From Acanthornis magna (Eukaryota; Chordata; Aves; Passeriformes; Acanthizidae), in contig JAWUZG010000332.1 of the NCBI GenBank assembly GCA_036785705.1, positions 1,116,001-1,180,000 of the forward strand: a DNA stretch of 64,000 bases. The letters run 5' to 3'. Every line of letters begins with the position of its first letter. The first letter of the stretch is position 1. Shown here in pieces: positions 39,134 through 51,100 of the stretch. The position numbers and the translations under genes were made by a program. Under the pieces are notes generated by a model, which worked only from the letters and a program-made list of their open reading frames with translations, made no database searches and was not told the DNA's origin.

Positions 39134-40483
39134 GCTCTGAGCTCCATCCTGTAACCGTCATCGATCCATTTCCAGCGGTGGGAATGTCATTGATCCACCT
39201 CAGAGGCTCTGTGGCAATCTCCAAAGCAATACGAGGAGTGGTTGCTAAATAACAGCAATGTCTTCTCGCATTTGTTTGCACAGTTTGTATTTTTTTAGCG
39301 AAAAAAGCAAAGAATAATAATCAGTGTCATACTTTGAGCAAGAATATGGTAATAAGAGTCTACAGTAAAAAGCTAAAACTATCCTATCTCCAAGCAGTTG
39401 TATTTGCTGACACATATATCGATTAAATCATTTTTTGGTGAGTTTTCTTTTCCTCTGTTTCCTAAAAATGCTCATAGTGATGTTATACCATGAAAAAGGT
39501 GACAGAGCAAATGCACAAATGTGTATAAATGAAGGGGAAAAAATTCAGAAACTCTAAAAAATCAGATCATTAGTTCCAAAGTTTTCCATTACTTTTCAAT
39601 ATCTTATTTATCCATAATGCAAATCAAAAATACTGTTTAATAATTTAAAGTAAGAGTAAAATGGTATTAATTTCTTGTTATGAAGTCAAATCCTGTAGAA
39701 TTAGTTATTTTCTAGCAGTGCATATCATGATACTTATTTGCCACAGAAGCTAATTCCATTTCTTACAAGAAGATATTACCCTCTGTTCAGTACACTTTAA
39801 ATAATATTTAAAAAAAATATGACCCCCAAAAGTTGATGTTGCCTTTATTGATAATGATAATACCTAGTTCTTGATGCCTAATATCAGTGAGCTCAGTCCT
39901 CATAAATTATTGTGAAAGGTCTGTTAACTGTGTGAGAATTCAGCCTCATGATTCTCTTGAGACTTACAGCATGAAGGAAAAAAAACAACACAAAACAAAG
40001 CAGAACTTTTGCTTATTGATTGCTAGAATTTAATGCAATTTGACGATGAAGATCTGTTTAGGAAAGGTCTAGTTATTTAAGAAAAAAATCACTGAAACAT
40101 TTTAGCTCCTGCGCCTCGTCCACCAAGGACAGGGGGTGTGTTTTAGAAAACTCATTAGTGAAACCATCTGTTCCTCTTTCCTTCCGAGCTCTGCAACTTT
40201 GTGTGACTTCTTTGCTTCCAAAATGTCTGTTCTCATCACAAAGAGCACTATCAGACTGAGGAAATCTTTCCAAGGATCATAGATGATGGATATTTCCACA
40301 GGGTTCATTCTTGCACAGCAATGCCTTGTAAAATAGTTTAAAAGCTCGTCAGCCTGTCTGAAATCTGTCAACTTAACGCTGGAGTCCATTTAAATTTCAG
40401 AAATCCTTGGGGAGTTATTGACCCCTTAAAAGTGCCTGGCTGTTTTATAGCCCCATGTAAACATCAATGGTGCTGAATTGTTA
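39134..40483. other. AT-rich non-coding sequence, no gene seen
   Basis: No recognised repeat. Minus-strand open frames of 66 and 95 codons at 40073-40389 overlap one another in different frames and have no known domain. Confidence 0.6.
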
Positions 40484-40630
40484 GGTGGTTTGGGGATTTG
40501 GTTTTTGGGGTTTTTTTGTTTGGTTGATTGTTGTTGGGGTTTTTTCTCATTTTTTTATTCATTTCCCTATTCATTTTTTATTTTAGTGGCTTTTGTGGTT
40601 TTTGGTTTTGTTTTTGCTTTTTTTTTTCCT
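40484..40630 (+). repeat. G/T-rich low-complexity tract
   Basis: T runs broken by GG to GGGG, for example GGTTTTTGGGGTTTTTTTG, then a T-rich stretch and another G/T stretch ending in a T run. It is not a regular microsatellite. The 62-codon open frame across it is a hydrophobic composition artefact. Confidence 0.85.
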
Positions 40631-43600
40631 GAGGTTGTTCTGCCAGCTGTCTTTCCCAATCTGTGACACTGTTGCTTGGGGTGAAAGAGCTGGGTGAGTC
40701 CCTGTCTCATGATCAGTATTCTGCATGGACTCTAAGATCATGTAGGGATTAGTAAAAATTGATTTAGTACAAGAGGGATGTTATTTCTGTCTTGGTAAAT
40801 TTCCTAAAAGCATTTATGCAGCACGAATGAGTGGTGTATATCTCTACGTAATAGTTAAACCCAAAAAAGAGAAACTTAATTGAGCATATTAGGACATTAT
40901 AAGTAACTGACTGAGTAACTGAAGGCATTTGTCTTTCTTTGAGTTAATGTAGATTTGGCTGAACAGCTGGGGGAAAGAAGAAAAAAGTTTTGGAGGAAAA
41001 TAGTAATTCTTTGTTATAAGCTGTCAAAAAAGACATGTGTGGCAATATGAAATTGAACTCCTCGTGCTGAAGCTCAACCTGACAAAGCACAGGAGATACT
41101 CTTCTAGGCATGCTGCTGTAAGGATGGGTCTCCAGCTTTTTACCAGAGAAGCACATTCTGGCGATACTGAAGGGTTGCTAAAGGGATTTAGTGGGTTCCT
41201 TTAAGTGTCTTTGGATAAACCTCACTCCCAGAAGGCAAACAGTTCACTCACCCCCTTCCCATGGGTCTTTTCCTCTCCCTGTGTGACCGCATGTCACTGC
41301 ACTGATTGTGAAGAAATGTTTGTTTGTTTTTCTTTAGTGCTTGACCACATTACTGGACAGACACATTGTATTAGCAGCCCTTGAAGAGCTCACACTTGCT
41401 TTTCCATTTGCTAGAGCAGCAGCAGCTGCTGGCCATGTAAAATAATTGGAAGGTGACACACTTGCTTTTTAAGATTCATTCCTCCACAGCATGAGCAGAT
41501 AATGGCAACAGTGTGAATGTGCCTCAGAAAGGAGAATATCTAAGATTTGCTGCGTTCTTATTTATGTAGAGGTAAAAATTTGCATAACATGCTTTTTGAA
41601 AGCACCCTTGTGAGATTCAGAGAGCAGCATGACTTATGGCTTTTACTGTTTAGGAGTGAAAAAATAAAGTCTTCGGTGATAAAAGTTGACATTACAATGT
41701 TATCGTATTCAGAGATCAAGTCCCTTTCCATCTGTATCTCAATACAGAAATATTTCTTCATCTCCATGATGAGATCTGTGATAAGAACAGGTCAGAAGGT
41801 GTGTGATTCCACAGAACCATAGTAATCTTTTCTGCACGTTTATAGAGCTGCTCAACATCACTGAGTTTTCAAACCCCTTGCCTGAAAAAGAGCAAATACT
41901 TTACAAAGAAGTGAAAGTAACTTTTCTCCATCCTTTGGCTGCCTTACTGATAAATATTTTATACTCAGTTCAGTGTCATTCAGCCTGCAGTCTTTGTGGT
42001 TTGCTGTGTTATAAACATGGATGTGGCACATTGCGGTCTCAGGATTTTGAAATGTAATGGATAGTTTTAGATCATTTGTAGTGAAAATTAAATTTGTCAA
42101 ATCCTGTTGTGGTTCTAGGATTAGAAAATGTGCTGTAGATAGGCTTAGCACTAGTCCTGATGTAATCACATTAAAACATTACTATCTCATTATACCAAGT
42201 GAGGTACTAGACCAGATTGAATATTTGTACATTTTTGATCCACAGACTGTGCTTAACTAACACAAGCATTGAAGTCACATTGCAAAGTCTTGGACAAGGT
42301 TGTCAGCCGCCTGATTGTGCTAATATTCTTTCTGAGTACATATCAAAAGAGCATGTGACTACTAAATTATAATATTATGATTACTTCGATAAGAATTGCC
42401 CGTTTTTAGGTTAGAAGAATATAATCATTTCAGTTCCGTATGTCTTTGAGTCCTGAATGTGAAGTGTACCGTTCTATCCCAATACTCTCTTTAGGCATCA
42501 GCAAGGTATGTATTTTATGATTTGTGTAATTGGAGTCAGAGCATCTTGTTCCTTCAAGATCACTTTCATAATACATTCCCAACAGTGTCACATATTTAAT
42601 AAAGCAAGATGTGTTCTTATGAATTAGTGATCTGTCAAATTTTCTGGCTGTTTTGGTAAGCAAGCTTTTATCGCAGAAAACAATACAAGTAGAAATACTA
42701 AGGATTTGTGGTTTATTTTAATTGGAATTTTGATTCTGAGTTTGTATATGTTTAATTTGATTTGCAACATGACAGGATTTTTATCTTTGTGTGCTTTTTT
42801 TCCTGGACTGTCTACAAACAGATATGCACACAAAAAACATTCTGTAGAATGGATTCTTGCATGTAAACTTGATACTCCATTGCTACATTGTGCATAACAT
42901 TGCAGATTTTTTAACTAATATCCTTAATTGCTTAAATAATATTTCTTTGCATTATTTCTGCTGACTGTACACTAAACATAATTCATCATTTGAATCTGGG
43001 TTTATAGTTAGTGCTGAGTAATTAAAAGCACAGTATCTGTGCAGCAGTCACCCCACAGGTTACAGCAATGTCAGCACCTTGTATGAACTAACTTCAAAGC
43101 ATTTAAAAAAAATTGGTTTGGATTTGTTTCCCTTTGTATACAACAAATTTTCTCATGATAGTCTTTCCTTCTCAGACCACTATGGTTTCACTCCCCCTTG
43201 TTTAGCTGTTGTTCCCGATTTCGTGTTTCTGTGCAGATAGGTCTGTTTCCGTAGCAGAACCTCACACAATATCGTGTTTGTTCAGATATTCGGGGGAAAA
43301 GATATTTGATATTGACCTTAACTTTACCCATTGCAGTGGCTTTCCCTGCTAGAGAGGATGTTCTGGGTGGGAAAAAGAAGGGTTCTTATGCAGAGTAGGA
43401 ACTTTTAAATAACTGTATTCACAAGGTCTTCTTTTTGGCTTATGTTCATGCAGTACCTGAATGCATCCAGTTGAATGCTGTGTCGAGTCAAAGCTTAAAT
43501 AAATAACTAAATAAATAAAATAACGGTAGTTGAATTATTCCAAAGTCTTTCCCAAAATAACTGAAGAAAAGTGAATGGTAATTCAACTTAGGCACGCTAC

Positions 43601-46600
43601 AGTCTTCTCAGTCACATAGACACTGTGTGAGTAGAATAGGAGAAAAAATTATTGAGGAAATTATTCACAGTGAATTATTTTCTTACTTCTAATGATGGGA
43701 TAATCATCCAATAGAGTATTTTGAGTTAATGTTGGAACAGCATCATTTGATTAATCTAGGGGGTTTTTTGGCCAGTATTTACTGGAGGAGAAAATGCTTT
43801 TCATTTATATAAGGAATGTGGTGGGTCAATCACTGCACACTATGATTTGCCCTAGATTAAGGAAATTGCATTTCATATTCTAGGTATGATAATTACTGGA
43901 GGCTGTTTAATTGAAAAAAAAATCAAACCACCTGCACCATTTATTTTATGATATTTTATCATAGTACAACAAATACACACATGAACCTGTGCTGTGGATT
44001 TTTCTACCCTCCTTCAAACTGAGTTTGAGTATGTGTACGCAGCAGATATGAGTGCAATTAATGCATATTCAGCTATCTTTAATTATGTTGCTTGGGCAAG
44101 AGAAGAAATCTCCCTAAATAAAATGTTTCATGGACTAATGATCTCAGCTGTGTGTTGCCATGGCTAGATCACTTTCAGGATCATTTTTTTAAAGCTAGAC
44201 AAAGTCTCATGGTCTATTTTATGAACTGTGATCACAATAATTTCCCCTAAACTTGTGGCATGCTGCTAAACTTTTTTATAGGGAAAATTTGTTTCTTTTT
44301 TATTATAGGCACAAGTCAGTTTTAAATCACTTTTAATTGAAGTTGCTTGAAACTCACAATTTTTGTATAAGCATTTTCAAAACACAAAAACCAAGTTATT
44401 TTTGCTCAGAGAACAAATAGCTTCAGTTTCATTTTTCCTATTGAATTTGAACTTCCAGAACCATGATTTTTCTACAGTCTCAATGTGAATTATTTGGGTA
44501 CAGCTATTTGCATTGGAACAATGAGTATCATTGTAGATGAACTGAAAGGTCTTTGAGCCATTTTCAGTTCTACCTGCCCAGCATGTCATTAGGGCAAGAT
44601 TTATGAAGGGTTCATTTTGGTTTGTAAGGTTAAGTTAATATTTTTTATCGAAGTTGTATTATAGGACCTAGTAATAAAAGAAAAAAGAAAAAAATGAAAT
44701 TTGGCACAGAGATTAATGCTTCTTGCACCATCCCAATCTAAGTATGACCAGTTGTCCTAGAGCAAGCTTCCAAAAGAAAGTTTTCTTTTAGGTGAAGAGT
44801 TGGAAAGACAGGATTCTCCTAGGAGTGAATTTTTTGTTACAGGGTAAAATTCTGAAAAATTAATATGATAACACAGTCAATGATAAATCCTTAGATATAT
44901 CTTCAGTGGCAAGGCTGCTGCTGTCAAATAAACATTCACAGTGTTTAAAGTCTTTGAACCACAGAGATTCTCATAGCAGTCCAAGACCACATTTACCCCA
45001 AACAGACTACAAGAGTATTCTTGTTGGGGGGGTTTTCTTATACCTTCACTTTACTTCAAATTCAGTGCTGACTTAATAGAAGTCTTCCCAAAATTCAAGG
45101 AAATTGCAATTCTTTTGTTTGTTTGTTTTTTAAATCAGTTCTGTGTCAAATTTGGTGTGCTCATCTACCATTTTGTATTACAGAACCCATCCACTGGGAA
45201 ATGCTGAAACATCTTTTCCTCCTGTTCTTTTCAAGACTTCACTGGTGTGCATCAAATGTGGAGGTCCTTTCAAAGCTGTAGTGAACCCTTTGCACAGCTC
45301 GGCAGAAAAATGCCACTCAGGATAGCACAGATGAAAGAATGCCTGAGGAGGGACTTAAGGAACATGTGGAAGGGAAAAGCTGTGACTGACATGCCTGAAG
45401 GGAAAGAGAGCAGTGACAGACTGAAAACACTATCGTGACCAAGCAGAGCCAATTCCCATTCAGAATTGCTGGGTTGGAGACAGTGTCCCCCCATGCCACA
45501 GTTTTCAGTTGTTGCTGATGTTTGAGGATCATTACTGCATAGAAACAAGTATTGACATCAAAGAATGAGGGAGAAATTATTGTGGAGACAGCTTAAACTG
45601 GATTTTTGGTGGTTTCTGTGCAGAGCAAGATATCTAAGACTTCTGAACAAACAACCTATTTGAGATTTTATGTCATGCAGCAGTTTCAAGGCCCTTGGGT
45701 ACCTGTTCTCTTTGCACAGTAAACCTCCAAAATTACTACTCATGGTGTTATAAATGTAAACATTTATCCTCTAGTAGTTAAAACCATTCTAATCCTCTGC
45801 CTGGACTTGTTAGCTTCTACCCCTTGTTCTGATTGTTGCACAATCCTCCACCTCGTGCAGACATTTGCTGTCAGGTATTGGACTGACAGAGCCCTGCCTT
45901 TGAACAGAGGGCTTTTTGAAGGGCTGTGCACACTGTATTCAGGGATGGATCTAGAAATAAAACTTTTGAAAAACCCACACCCAAATCACTATCCATTAAA
46001 GTATAAGCAGATACTCAGTCACACTATCTGGCTAGTGTTCCAAGACTAGTTTAACTTCTCGTTAAAGAGACACCCATCATTCCCAAAGGTATGAAAATTA
46101 TCAAAATATTAATAATTTTGACATGTCAGAGGTATGGAGCTACAAGAAACTTCTCAATTACACAGTTGGGGTTTTTTTCCTTGGTTGGTTGTTTTCTTTT
46201 TAAGTTTTCTAGATCTAAGCTCTGCTGTGAAATTCATGAATACTTAGAACACTTTCCACTTTTATTTGAGAAACCATGCACTTCATAAGTAACATTGGAA
46301 TTCTGTTCCCTGTATTGTTTCTTTCTATATTTTTATTAACATAAACTTACATAACAGTATCAAACAACCTAGAACCTCAGAGCGACATGATTGTGACATG
46401 ATATGATGGATATTCGACCGTGCTCATTCAAGGCAATAAAAGCTCTTAACAAATAGTTAAGTGTAAGATAATATAATAAGGGTGAGGCACAGTGACAGAA
46501 TAGAAATAAATACTTCTGAGTGAGTAATCTAACCCTTCTCACTCTCTGGACACATACATATGGAAAAAGAATAGAACTTGTGATTTAGATTTGGAAAAAG

Positions 46601-46787
46601 ATTTAGTGCTTGTGAATTTGCAGGTTGCAAATACTCCCATGTGCTGTCAGCCCAGCTTCTGGATTGGGAGCCTGAGCCATTGGTAAGAATAAAATCTGTG
46701 CCAAACTCAGCTTTGGTGTCCTTGCTGGGGCTGGGATGGAGGTGAAAGGATCTCTGCCATAAGTGCTGTAGTGGTCCCACCAACCAC
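40631..46787. other. AT-rich non-coding sequence, no gene seen
   Basis: A small AAAT/AATA-type run lies at 43497-43521. Short G/T patches occur at 43759-43770 and 46167-46205. Overlapping open frames at 41547-42260 on both strands (up to 103 codons) are AT-rich and show no known domain. The same holds for those at 45247-45548. No RNA gene or transposon was recognised in these 6 kb. Confidence 0.6.
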
Positions 46788-46828
46788 TGAGATCTCTGAG
46801 ATCTCAGATCTCAGAATCTGAGATCTGG
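46788..46828. repeat. AGATCT palindrome cluster
   Basis: Four GAGATCT/AGATCTC words lie head to tail. They form a perfect 14-base palindrome TCTGAGATCTCAGA (46795-46808) overlapping a perfect hairpin: CAGATCTCAG (46805-46814), loop AAT, CTGAGATCTG (46818-46827). The cluster probably grew by slippage of a GAGATCT word. Confidence 0.9.
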
Positions 46829-47598
46829 GAGGAAGAGAGCAGGTGGGAACTGACCTTTCCCAGATTAATTACCGATTCCTGAACTTCATTATGTCTCATA
46901 CACCATTCTCCACTATTAAGCTCCTGTACAACACAGTTGAATGAACATGTAGCTGTCAATCTTATTTTGTAAGAATTAATTAATAAGAGATGCATGTATG
47001 AATTTTAACATGCTTGTTATTGTTTTCCATATATATTTTATTTTGTACTGGGTGATCCTGGCTTAGAATACCCTTCCATATATGGTGTGCTGTATAATGA
47101 TTTATTCCCTGTCTATCCAAATTAAACCTCCCTTGCACATATATCTCTACATATGAAAAAAAAAGAAAAATTAAAATGTAACACTTATTAGAAATTTACA
47201 CAAGAGGGTTTTTTAAATTATTTTTCTACATAAATTGAGTTCAAATTAAATGTCAAATATAATTTGGTGTTAGAAGTTTGAAATATATGATAGTCCTTAG
47301 AGAAAATCTAAGCACTCAGTTCTCCCAGCCAAATTGTTATTTGCATAATAGTGAGCTATAAGGTTATATATCATTATATGGCAGAATGCCAGACCATAAT
47401 CTGCACAGTAAAGCTACTGAAAAGCTCAATCTGAAAAGCATTCATCTTACAAAGGAGTTTGCATCTTCTATAAAATATGAAGCATATTGACTTTTTTTTC
47501 CTTGAGCAAACAGAGCACTGCAATCCATTTCCAGCATTCTTCTTGTTTGGCTGTGGTAGACACAAATGTAAAATGAATGTTGACATGTTTGTTTAACA
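46829..47598. other. AT-rich non-coding sequence
   Basis: No gene recognised. Contains A-rich runs at 47155-47170 and T-rich runs near 47210. Confidence 0.6.
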
Positions 47599-47716
47599 CC
47601 CCTGAACAGATTAAACTGCTTTAGAGCTTCTTCAGTAATCAGCCTTGAAAAATATAAACTAACATTCACATCCCTGGATAGATTAAATTGTTTGAAAAGT
47701 TCTTCATTAATCAGCC
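47599..47716 (+). repeat. Diverged tandem duplication, period 72 bp
   Basis: 47599-47644 and 47671-47716 align without gaps at an offset of 72. The core GATTAAACTG...TTCTTCAGTAATCAGCC is repeated as GATTAAATTG...TTCTTCATTAATCAGCC, with 7 mismatches in 36 bases. The level of divergence indicates an old local duplication. The unit is not a transposon I recognise. Confidence 0.8.
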
Positions 47717-47953
47717 AAGGAAAGTTTGTTAAAAAAAAAAAACCAAACCAGCATCCTTTGGGAGATGTGCTGAATTCACCTTCTGACCATTTTCAGTTAA
47801 TTCCAATTAACCAATTTCACCACGGGGTATCATTGGTCATAGACATAGTTAGGATACTGTTTTTAAACGGTATCATCTAAAAGGTCTTCTTAATTCCTGA
47901 CAATTTGACCAAGATGCTATGAACGAATCAGTTCAGAAATAGATATCTATGAT
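47717..47953. other. Non-coding spacer
   Basis: An A run followed by CCAAACC at 47731-47748 belongs to the A/C patch class. Nothing else recognised. Confidence 0.6.
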
Positions 47954-48047
47954 TGGGGGCAGGGGGGGGGGGGTTGTTGGTTTGTTTGTTTGAGGGTTGG
48001 GGTGTTTTTATTTGCTTGTGGCTTTGTTTTTCTGGTTTTTGGGGGGG

Positions 48048-48098
<51 letters not shown>

Positions 48099-48137
48099 GT
48101 TTAGTTTTGGGTTTTTGTTGGTTTTTTTTTTTTAATT
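47954..48137 (+). repeat. G/T-rich tract containing (TG)23 and a G12 run
   Basis: The tract has G5 (47955-47959), G12 (47962-47973), GGG (47994-47996), GGGG (47999-48002) and G7 (48041-48047). A perfect (TG)23 microsatellite follows at 48049-48094, then T-rich GTTTT sequence to 48137. The (TG)n part can adopt left-handed DNA and the G runs could form a G-quadruplex; both are predictions. The 60-codon frame across it (a Val-Cys run) is an artefact. Confidence 0.95.
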
Positions 48138-51100
48138 TGTTTTTATTTTCTTAATATGTCTCATACTTGTTTGACACTAAGAGTTCTTCAGGAACCATTG
48201 TAGGAATTGCCCTTGGACACATAATTATATTCATGCAATATACTTATTCCCAGTTCAGTACAGCTATTTTGATTCATACATTTTAAAAAATAACCTATAG
48301 GCAGAACTAAAAAATTCACAAACACGGGTAATTTTGTCAATCACGATTGTTTAGGGCCAAAGTGTTTTGAACTTACTCTAGGCATCGATCCTGCTGATAT
48401 TTAGAGTTTACCCGAAGACAGACACACATATTAAATATGCAACACACATTGGACTTAACTGTCTTTTTAACAAATCAACACAACAAATAACTACTTCTTA
48501 GAGAATTCCCTTCTCTTACCCTAAAAAACTTTGAAATGTAATGTTTCAGATACTGGGAATTAATGTAGCTAAGGAAGGCAATGCAGAAAGTCGCTGTTGC
48601 CAGGAGTTATTGGTATTTTTCCAAAGTGAACTCACTTGTTTTTTAAACTACAATAAAGTGATACAACACCTCCTGACATCCGAAGGCAATTTAAACTCTT
48701 ACTCTACCTCTGAGGTGTATAAAATATGCAGAAATTTTACAGCAGCTAATCAGATATGCCAAAAAAAATTTTAGCACCAAGTACATCATAGTTGGAAATC
48801 TCTCTCTACAGGTCATTTAGATAATTTTTTGTTAATGATAATTGATATGAAGATTTATGCATTTTTAGGATTTGATTTATAATGCTTTTAATTGTTTTTC
48901 TCCAAATGTAATAACAGGTAAATTTTAAAGATGCTCTAAGATAGAAGAGCTTTCATAAATTCAAAACAGTAACTCCCTAAACAAAACCAAGAAACTGTAT
49001 AAAAATTATAGAATCCAAAAATTTATAATTACATTTAAGGCAAAACCATAACAGGTTATTTGAATAAGTTCAACATAATTCCTTGCTTATAAGTATTGCC
49101 TTGAGCTCAGCTTTCAGAATTTTATAGAGATTTGTAGTATCTCTAAGCACTGGTAAGTTTTTTATAGCATTCACCTTAAAGGTTAATATAAATTTTTTCA
49201 TTAAAATCATTAAAGTCTAAATTTCATTAGGAAACAGAATTAAAACAAGAAAATATTTTCTTATTAAAAATTTCTTATGTGCTGTATTCTTCTAAATAGT
49301 AAAGAAAAGATTCCCAGGTGAAATGCCTGCATGCTCGTGTCCTCTAGAAAACCAGGGCCTGTTCTTGTGAGGCAAAACTCACAAATATTCCTAGGAAGGA
49401 TTCTTGTTTATTGGCATTAATTAAAATAAACAAACTACCCTCTGCACTGCCCGGGAAATAGGTTCTAGTATTAAGTTAAAAAAATTATCACATCTCATTA
49501 TATTTTACTGATTTTTCACCCTCAAAGGTCCAAAGCTGGTTTATTATGTTTATAAATGCCTTTTGTAAAAGGTGCATAAATATGTTAAGGCAGCCACCTT
49601 TGAACTGCTGTAGAATGCAACAAAGTAAATTATAAAAGAGAAATAACACATTAATAAGGTAAAGTAAATCAATGGATGTAGGAAAGGGCTTAACAAGGGG
49701 CGGTATCTCAAACTGACCTTCAGAAAGTGGTTTGACCCAAACTTTTAAACCTCACTAGTGGATTACATTTAGAAAAGTCTAGTTATTGTTTTGTACCAAG
49801 TGGCGTTCTCACCATAATAAAACAGTCAACCACACTAAACATGTGCACAAATGAATGGAGTGAGAGGCACAGAGCTCCACATGTTCTGGCCTTGTTCAAA
49901 ATAGAAGCAGCAGCCTGCACAGGGCCTGTTCTGAAGTGGCTTTTGGATAAAATGTAAATTCTCATCAAGGAGCATTTTTCAGGTCACTTGTTCTAGGCAA
50001 GTGGGACTGTGGGCTCCTAGGAGCTTTGTCTTGCACAAAATAAATCTCCCAGTAACTTCCCTTGTCATGTTCCTATTTTGGTGCTGTGTGAAAAAGAAAA
50101 AAAACAGGTTTTATTTTTGTCTCAAGTATCAACCCTGGTCATCTTATGCAATCTAATGTCTTACATAAGTTTAACTCTTTAGTCATTTCCACGCCTTTTT
50201 TACATCGGTGTTATCTATGCCAGTTTCCTACTTTTCCTCAAAGGCCTCTTATTCCCTCTTTGTTCAAAGAATCAGATCTCTGTACACTTCAAATACATGT
50301 TTAAGCTCAGTAATTTAAATATTCATAGAGAATATGCACATAACTCCTTTTGAGAAGGCAGGTAAGGTGATGAATTGTCAAATTCAAACCACTTTTTTTA
50401 TAAACACTACTAGTAATCCAGAGGCTAAAACTAAACAACTCCAATCACTGCAGCTAAAAGTTTGAATTGGTGAGCCCTGTGAGTTTATGGTCAGTATTTG
50501 GGTGCAGCGGGGAGGTGTGTCCTGGTGCCCAGAGATCCCTTGGGGACAGTGCCACCAGCACAGGAGTGAGGTTCCCTTCTCCCTGCTCGACATCTGCCTC
50601 CAAATGCTGTTTGCCATCACCAGGAACAATCTGGTGACCCAAAAATATCCTGTGAGCCCAAGAGAAACCCCTGTGAACTCCAGACTTTTATTATCATTGT
50701 TTTAATTACAATTCTGAAATAAAGAAAATTCATTTGCAAACAGCTTTTGTAGCTGAAGCACTGTGAAGCACAGAGGTGCCAACTGGTACAGGAGGCTCCG
50801 CGACTGTCGCTTGTAAAGCAGATGAGTGTCAGAGTTCGTTATATGGCTCTTAAATTTCAGCCAGCTTTCTTTCAATAATCAATTCTAATCCTGCAGATTT
50901 GGTCTGTCTGTCCTATTAGACCTAAATTAAATGCACCTCTGTGAACTTTCATTAAAAGCTTTTGTTTTACCTTTTCCCCCCTCTGAGATGTGGTAACAGT
51001 AGCAACTGATAATTCTTCTTACTGCCACTGTACGCACAGGGTCTCGTTCACCCCATCCTTCTAATTGCAGTTGTCTTAAAATGAGAACTTTTACTAAAGA

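Noticed and set aside
38839..39252. 137-codon plus-strand frame with internal repeats as a repeat protein
   Set aside because: The repeats come from a DNA minisatellite that is open in all three forward frames.
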